This document shows positions 60,452 to 64,000 of a stretch of 64,000 nt of DNA, in pieces. Numbering within the stretch: the stretch's first letter is position 1; every line of letters starts with the position of its first letter. The notes under the pieces were generated by a model. The model did no database searches, had not been told where the DNA came from, and worked only from the letters and a program-made list of their open reading frames with translations. The position numbers and the translations under genes are program-made. The stretch is from Drancourtella massiliensis. GTDB taxonomy: Bacteria; Bacillota; Clostridia; Lachnospirales; Lachnospiraceae. Location of the stretch: assembly GCF_016900655.1 (NCBI RefSeq), contig NZ_JACJKH010000006.1, positions 62,001 through 126,000 of the forward strand. Direction: 5' to 3'.

Positions 60452-60465
60452 TATGACTATTTCTT

Positions 60466-60496
60466 AACGCGGGATCGTTGTGATCCCGCGTTTTTT
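60466..60496 (+). terminator. Terminator of the BlaI-family gene
   Basis: CGCGGGATC (60468-60476) and GATCCCGCG (60482-60490) form a 9-bp stem followed by six T. Confidence 0.9.
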
Positions 60497-60656
60497 CTTG
60501 ATAATTTGCTAAGTTGCTCATAGTTAGCGTTAAACCATACTATTTAATTCTCTGTAAAACCAATCACCAAACATTTCTAAAAAGACTGGTTTTGCAGATT
60601 TTTTTTATATTCTTTTTCAGTAACAGAACAAATGCTTGCATACATTCAAAAAACGA

Positions 60657-60685
60657 TTGACAAACATATGTTTGGACGTTATACT
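60657..60685 (+). promoter_or_regulatory. LexA-controlled promoter of the yneA-like gene
   Basis: TTGACA (60657-60662) and TATACT (60680-60685) with a 17-base spacer. The perfect palindrome CAAACATATGTTTG (60661-60674) fills the spacer and overlaps the -35. Confidence 0.8.
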
Positions 60686-60697
60686 TAATTACAGAAA

Positions 60698-60709
60698 GAA
60701 CAAACGTTC
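60698..60709. promoter_or_regulatory. LexA box downstream of the yneA-like start site
   Basis: GAACAAACGTTC matches GAAC-N4-GTTC exactly and fits the Bacillus LexA consensus (CGAACRNRYGTTYC) at 12 of 14 positions when the flanking bases are included. Confidence 0.75.
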
Positions 60710-60799
60710 GCCCTTGAACGGTGAATAGTTTTTTAGAAACCGGATACACTTTTTCAAAAGAGAAGACCTGACAGGGATCGATAGAGGAGGATTGAGACT

Positions 60800-61195
60800 A
60801 TGCAGGGAACTACAGCTACGATTCATACAAGAACAGCCAGAAGCGCAGCCGCGAGAAAGCAGCACGCGAAAAGGAAGCGTGCCGCACGTAAGAGAAGATT
60901 TCTTTTTATCTTACTTCTTTTACTTGTGGCAGTTACATCATTTACTCTTGGAAGCTTTTTATCAAGTGCCAGAGGAAGCCGTGAGGAAGATCCGTCCTAT
61001 TTCAAATATTATAAAAATATTGAGGTAAAGGCGGGAGATACACTTCACAGTCTGGCCGAAGAATACAATGAGCCTTCGGTCTCTTCTGACCGTGAGTACG
61101 TCAGTGAGATCCGAAAGCTCAATCACATGAAGTCAAGTGGTTTGATTCCAGGGCAGTCCCTGATCATTACCTATTATGACACCGAATATAAGTAG
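60800..61195 (+). CDS. yneA: LysM-domain membrane protein, YneA-like cell division suppressor
   Basis: A 131-residue protein. A strongly basic N-terminus (about 10-32, many Arg and Lys) precedes one membrane helix (about 33-52) and an extracellular LysM-like domain (about 72-125: EVKAGDTLHSLAEEYN near 75, SGLIPGQSLIITYYD). The shape matches Bacillus YneA, the SOS-induced division inhibitor near lexA. Two LexA-type boxes sit in its promoter. The symbol is based on architecture, regulation and proximity, not strong identity. Confidence 0.72.
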   Translation: MQGTTATIHTRTARSAAARKQHAKRKRAARKRRFLFILLLLLVAVTSFTLGSFLSSARGSREEDPSYFKYYKNIEVKAGDTLHSLAEEYNEPSVSSDREYVSEIRKLNHMKSSGLIPGQSLIITYYDTEYK

Positions 61196-61211
61196 GACGT
61201 TTCCCATTTAT

Positions 61212-61250
61212 GGCCTTCTGTACCACATACCCGGTACAGAAGGCCTGTTT
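61212..61250. terminator. Bidirectional terminator after the yneA-like gene
   Basis: GGCCTTCTGTACC (61212-61224) pairs with GGTACAGAAGGCC (61233-61245) with T-rich sequence after it; the opposing permease gene ends at 61252. Confidence 0.8.
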
Positions 61251-61251
61251 G

Positions 61252-62601
61252 TTATCCTATGTTTTTCTTCTTTTTCCCGCGTTGTACCGCATAGTATACC
61301 GGTAAACCTACCAATGTCAGCAGAATGCTGAATACGGACATGAGCCATGCACGCATACCGGAGAGGAACAGCTGGTTAATAATAATATAAATACCGCCTG
61401 CAATAGCGATCAGCGGAACGATCGGATAACCTGGGACCCGGTAGGTACGGTGCAGATCCGGACGGTCTTTCCGGTATTTCATCACACCGATAAAAGTCAG
61501 TGTATAGAAGGTCCAGCTGGAAAAGACAGCCAGATCTGTCAGAAGATTAAACTGTCCTGTCAGAGCGAGTACGGCAGCAATTGTTCCGACCAGAATCAGA
61601 CTGTTTGGCGGCACCTGATTTTTATTCAGCCGTGCAAGACGTCTGCTTCCCGGAAGGCTTCCCTTGTCAGCCAGGAAATAAGCGACACGGGATCCGGAAA
61701 AGATAAATCCGTTGCACGCTCCGAATACCGAAATCATGATTCCAACCGATACAATACGTCCGCCCATATCCCCGAACAGCGCAATGGCCACCGCGGATGC
61801 AGGCGCTGAAAGGGTGGCAAGCTCCGATGCCGGAAGTACCTGAAGGTAAGCAATATTGACGATGCAATATACTCCTGTAATAATGGAAACTCCGCCGATG
61901 ATAGCAATCGGAAGATCTCTGGCAGGTTTCTTCATCTCTCCGGCGATTGCGCCTACGGATGTCCATCCCTCAAATGCAAACAATACAGCGACAATGAGCT
62001 GTCCCATTACAACAGCCGGATTCAGTCCTTCTCCGATCATCGGCTCAAAAACCGGATAATTGCCGGTGCCTTTCCAAAATCCAAAAACAGTCAGAAGAAT
62101 CAGCGGAATCATCTTACACACTGTAAAAAGGATCTGGATACCTCCCCCGATCTTGGAACCAAGCGTATTTAAAAACACAATAAAAAAGATCACAAGGATC
62201 GCAAGCGGTACAATCACCGCGTCTCCGACAAACAGCGCAGCCTGCTGTGCAAAGGCTACAGCCAGTGCCGAGATCATGGCCGGATAGAAGAGAACCATCT
62301 GAGACCATCCTGCAAGGAATCCAAGCTTTGGTCCGTAGATCCTGCTGATATAAGTCGGGATCCCTCCGGTTTCCGGAATCAGGATTGCGATTTCCGAAAA
62401 AGTAAGTGCGCCTGCGATACTGATCAGACCGGTAATCAACCAGGCCAGAATGCCAAGACCGGGAGCACCTCCTGTTGCGGTAAAAATCGCCTGTGGTTTA
62501 AAAAAGACACCGGAACCAATTACACAGCCCACAACGGTTGAAGTGGCAGTTGCAAGTCCCAGGTTCTTTTTCAGTCTTCCTGAATCACTTCCCTGCTGCA
62601 T
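61252..62601 (-). CDS. APC family amino acid permease
   Basis: A 449-residue transporter with about 12 membrane helices. The N-terminal VVGCVIGSGVFFKPQAI carries the GSG motif of the unwound first helix, typical for LAT/APC-type exchangers, and FEGWTSVGAIAGEMKKPARDLP near 210 belongs to helix 6. Substrate unknown. C-terminal Lys-rich tail (RGKKKKNIG). Confidence 0.88.
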   Translation of the reverse strand: MQQGSDSGRLKKNLGLATATSTVVGCVIGSGVFFKPQAIFTATGGAPGLGILAWLITGLISIAGALTFSEIAILIPETGGIPTYISRIYGPKLGFLAGWSQMVLFYPAMISALAVAFAQQAALFVGDAVIVPLAILVIFFIVFLNTLGSKIGGGIQILFTVCKMIPLILLTVFGFWKGTGNYPVFEPMIGEGLNPAVVMGQLIVAVLFAFEGWTSVGAIAGEMKKPARDLPIAIIGGVSIITGVYCIVNIAYLQVLPASELATLSAPASAVAIALFGDMGGRIVSVGIMISVFGACNGFIFSGSRVAYFLADKGSLPGSRRLARLNKNQVPPNSLILVGTIAAVLALTGQFNLLTDLAVFSSWTFYTLTFIGVMKYRKDRPDLHRTYRVPGYPIVPLIAIAGGIYIIINQLFLSGMRAWLMSVFSILLTLVGLPVYYAVQRGKKKKNIG

Positions 62602-62801
62602 CTGAAACCATCCCCTTTCCTCATAGTCTATCTATATTCATCATGCATACAGAAGTTGTCTCTTTTTAGTTTTATGTCTGATAGTATAACATAAATCCGA
62701 CCGCTCCGCGACTGTCATTCTTTATGAAATCTTAAGAAACTATTGCAAGTCTCCTTTAGATTTAGAGGGTATCCTATACTTAGCAAAGGAGGAAATGGAC
62801 T
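62602..62801. other. Divergent intergenic region, no clear promoter assigned
   Basis: It lies between the permease (minus) and DedA (plus) genes. A TATACT at 62775-62780 lacks a matching -35; TTGCAA at 62743 is too far. An AAAGGAGG site precedes the DedA start. Confidence 0.4.
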
Positions 62802-63305
62802 ATGAGCATTCAGATTTTGACAGATTATTTTTTACAATATGGAGCTTTCTTTATTTTTCTGATTGTTCTTCTGGAATACCTCAATCTGCCGGGATTTCCC
62901 GCGGGTGTCATCATGCCTCTTTCCGGTATCTGGGCATCCAAAGGAGAAATTCATTTTGGCGTTGTACTAATTCTGACCGTTCTGGCCGGACTGATAGGAA
63001 GCTGGCTTTTGTATTTAATCGGGCGCCTCGGCGGAAAGACCGTGCTGGGCTGGTACTTCCGCAAATTTCCAACGCAGGAGCCGCTCATCCGGGAAAAAAT
63101 GGAGATGCTTCGGAAAAAGGGCTGCATAGGTGTTTTTATCAGTAAGCTGCTCCCTGTTGCCCGCACTTTGATTTCCATTCCTGCTGGCATGATCCGGATG
63201 AATTTCTGGACCTACACCGTCAGTTCTTTTTTCGGGGTTCTGGTCTGGAATCTGGTATTTGTCGGTGCCGGATACTTTCTCGGTGAAACAGCGATTCTGG
63301 CGTGA
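62802..63305 (+). CDS. DedA family membrane protein, short
   Basis: A 167-residue DedA/SNARE-associated protein with about four or five helices. EYLNLPGFPAGVIMPLSG near 26 and the KLLPVARTLISIPAGM near 120 (Arg-containing family motif) are typical. It is shorter than E. coli YqjA (about 220), lacking part of the N-terminal re-entrant region, but that is common in Clostridia. Recent work ties DedA proteins to lipid carrier or phospholipid transport; the substrate here is unknown. Confidence 0.85.
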   Translation: MSIQILTDYFLQYGAFFIFLIVLLEYLNLPGFPAGVIMPLSGIWASKGEIHFGVVLILTVLAGLIGSWLLYLIGRLGGKTVLGWYFRKFPTQEPLIREKMEMLRKKGCIGVFISKLLPVARTLISIPAGMIRMNFWTYTVSSFFGVLVWNLVFVGAGYFLGETAILA

Positions 63306-63342
63306 CAGGACTTTGTGCAGGCAGAACAGTCTAAATCATAGA

Positions 63343-63386
63343 AGCGTAAGAAGATCCTGACGATAATGCCAGGATCTTCTTACGCT
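63343..63386. terminator. Strong hairpin between DedA and alcohol dehydrogenase genes
   Basis: AGCGTAAGAAGATCCTG (63343-63359) pairs perfectly with CAGGATCTTCTTACGCT (63370-63386), 17 bp with a 10-base loop. T-rich flank on the plus side. It ends the DedA transcript and possibly the opposing gene. Confidence 0.7.
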
Positions 63387-63417
63387 GTCTTAGTTTCTCA
63401 TTGATCAGATTTCAGAT

Positions 63418-64000
63418 TTACCGATAGGATTTCTCATAAATAGCAGCGCATTCTTCATCGCTGAGCGGCACGCGGTCACACATGAACAGTCCGCCCATGG
63501 TTGCACGTGCGTTTTGTGCCAGTGTCAGGAATTCAGACGGTTCCATACCGTAGTCGGACATTTTCAGATCCGCTACCTGGCAGTCTTCCTGGAGCTTTCC
63601 AAGTGCTGTGATGAAGTCCATCGGCTCTTTGGCATCTTTCATGCCGAGCGCCTGTGCCATTCTTACGAAACGGTCATCACAGGCATGTTTTTCGATAAAG
63701 TGAGTAAAATATGCCTTGGAGATCATAATCAGGCCAGCTCCGTGCGGCAGATCGTGATGGTAGGCGCTCATTGCGTGTTCCATTGAGTGTTCGCTTGTGC
63801 AAGCGCTTAATGTCATGACTACACCGGACAGTGTATTGGCAAATGCCACATGTTCTCTCGCCTCAATGTCAGAGCCGTCTTTCACAGCACGGGCAAGATA
63901 AGCTCCGATATTTTCGATGGCAGTCAGTGCGTACATATCACTGATCAGATTAGCCGGTGCTGCAATGTAGCACTCCACGCTGTGGAAGAGGGCATCAAAT
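63418..64000 (-). CDS. Iron-containing alcohol dehydrogenase, C-terminal part
   Basis: The frame is open to base 64000, so the N-terminal Rossmann domain is outside the window. The visible 193 residues begin FDALFHSVECYIAAPAN (metal-binding His region) and contain ACTSEHSMEHAMSAYHHDLPHGAGL, with the His residues that bind iron, then a helical end. The family oxidises or reduces primary alcohols and aldehydes with NAD(P). The specific substrate is unknown. Confidence 0.9.
   Translation of the reverse strand, partial: FDALFHSVECYIAAPANLISDMYALTAIENIGAYLARAVKDGSDIEAREHVAFANTLSGVVMTLSACTSEHSMEHAMSAYHHDLPHGAGLIMISKAYFTHFIEKHACDDRFVRMAQALGMKDAKEPMDFITALGKLQEDCQVADLKMSDYGMEPSEFLTLAQNARATMGGLFMCDRVPLSDEECAAIYEKSYR

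Noticed and set aside
1-64000. tRNA, rRNA, CRISPR array, insertion sequence, prophage
   Set aside because: No tRNA-like cloverleaf, regular spacer array, transposase or phage gene was recognised on either strand.

Overview
The window looks like chromosomal DNA of an anaerobic, Gram-positive Clostridia member, most likely a Lachnospiraceae relative. Pointers are hisZ plus short-form hisG, a HisIE protein with an extra N-terminal barrel domain, L27 with a cleavable N-terminus next to the Prp protease, YlbJ, a DUF3842 protein, the TIGR03960/DUF2344 radical-SAM pair, and strong Shine-Dalgarno sites with frequent TTG/GTG starts. No rRNA, tRNA, CRISPR array, phage or complete insertion sequence was seen. 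The species assignment is inference.

Region by region. 1-7.5 kb: pgeF-like 3' end, mscS, yfcE, rsmD, a coiled-coil protein, ylbJ, pepD, a nitroreductase and an M23 peptidase; two copies of a 129-bp hairpin-rich repeat flank the nitroreductase. 7.5-15.2 kb: RNA modification and housekeeping genes (rsmF-like, rsuA/rluB-like, HAD, YgiQ, SDR, rluA-like, recU). 15.3-20.4 kb: hisZ-hisG-hisD-hisB-hisIE driven by a consensus promoter inside recU. 20.4-25.6 kb: coaD, a sugar-nucleotide reductase, a CmpB-type membrane protein, a yefM-yoeB toxin-antitoxin pair and DUF3842.

25.8-33.7 kb: larE-larB-larC (nickel-pincer cofactor synthesis) joined to a five-gene nickel/peptide ABC transporter whose first permease is frameshifted. 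33.7-46.8 kb is the accessory part: a VOC protein, an ATPase with DUF4143 and a fragment of a second one, a decayed mtnN, a three-gene envelope glycosyltransferase cluster with a PilZ domain, and an island with a 1131-residue surface protein between short direct repeats.

46.8-58.7 kb is a conserved block: radical SAM pair, RNase G/E, ybaK, HAD, aspartate kinase, CBS, amidohydrolase, rplU-prp-rpmA with an L21 leader, obg, yhbY, nadD, yqeK, rsfS. 58.7-64 kb: lexA, a broken CPBP-type protein, a BlaI-family repressor, a YneA-like LysM protein whose promoter carries LexA-like boxes, an APC permease, a DedA protein and the end of an iron-containing alcohol dehydrogenase.

Most distinctive points: the HisIE protein with a catalytically degraded HisF-like domain, the SOS promoter of the yneA-like gene, the surface protein with an internal sortase-like signal followed by a second signal peptide, the lar-nickel transporter operon with frameshifted permease and His-rich LarC, and the hairpin repeat.
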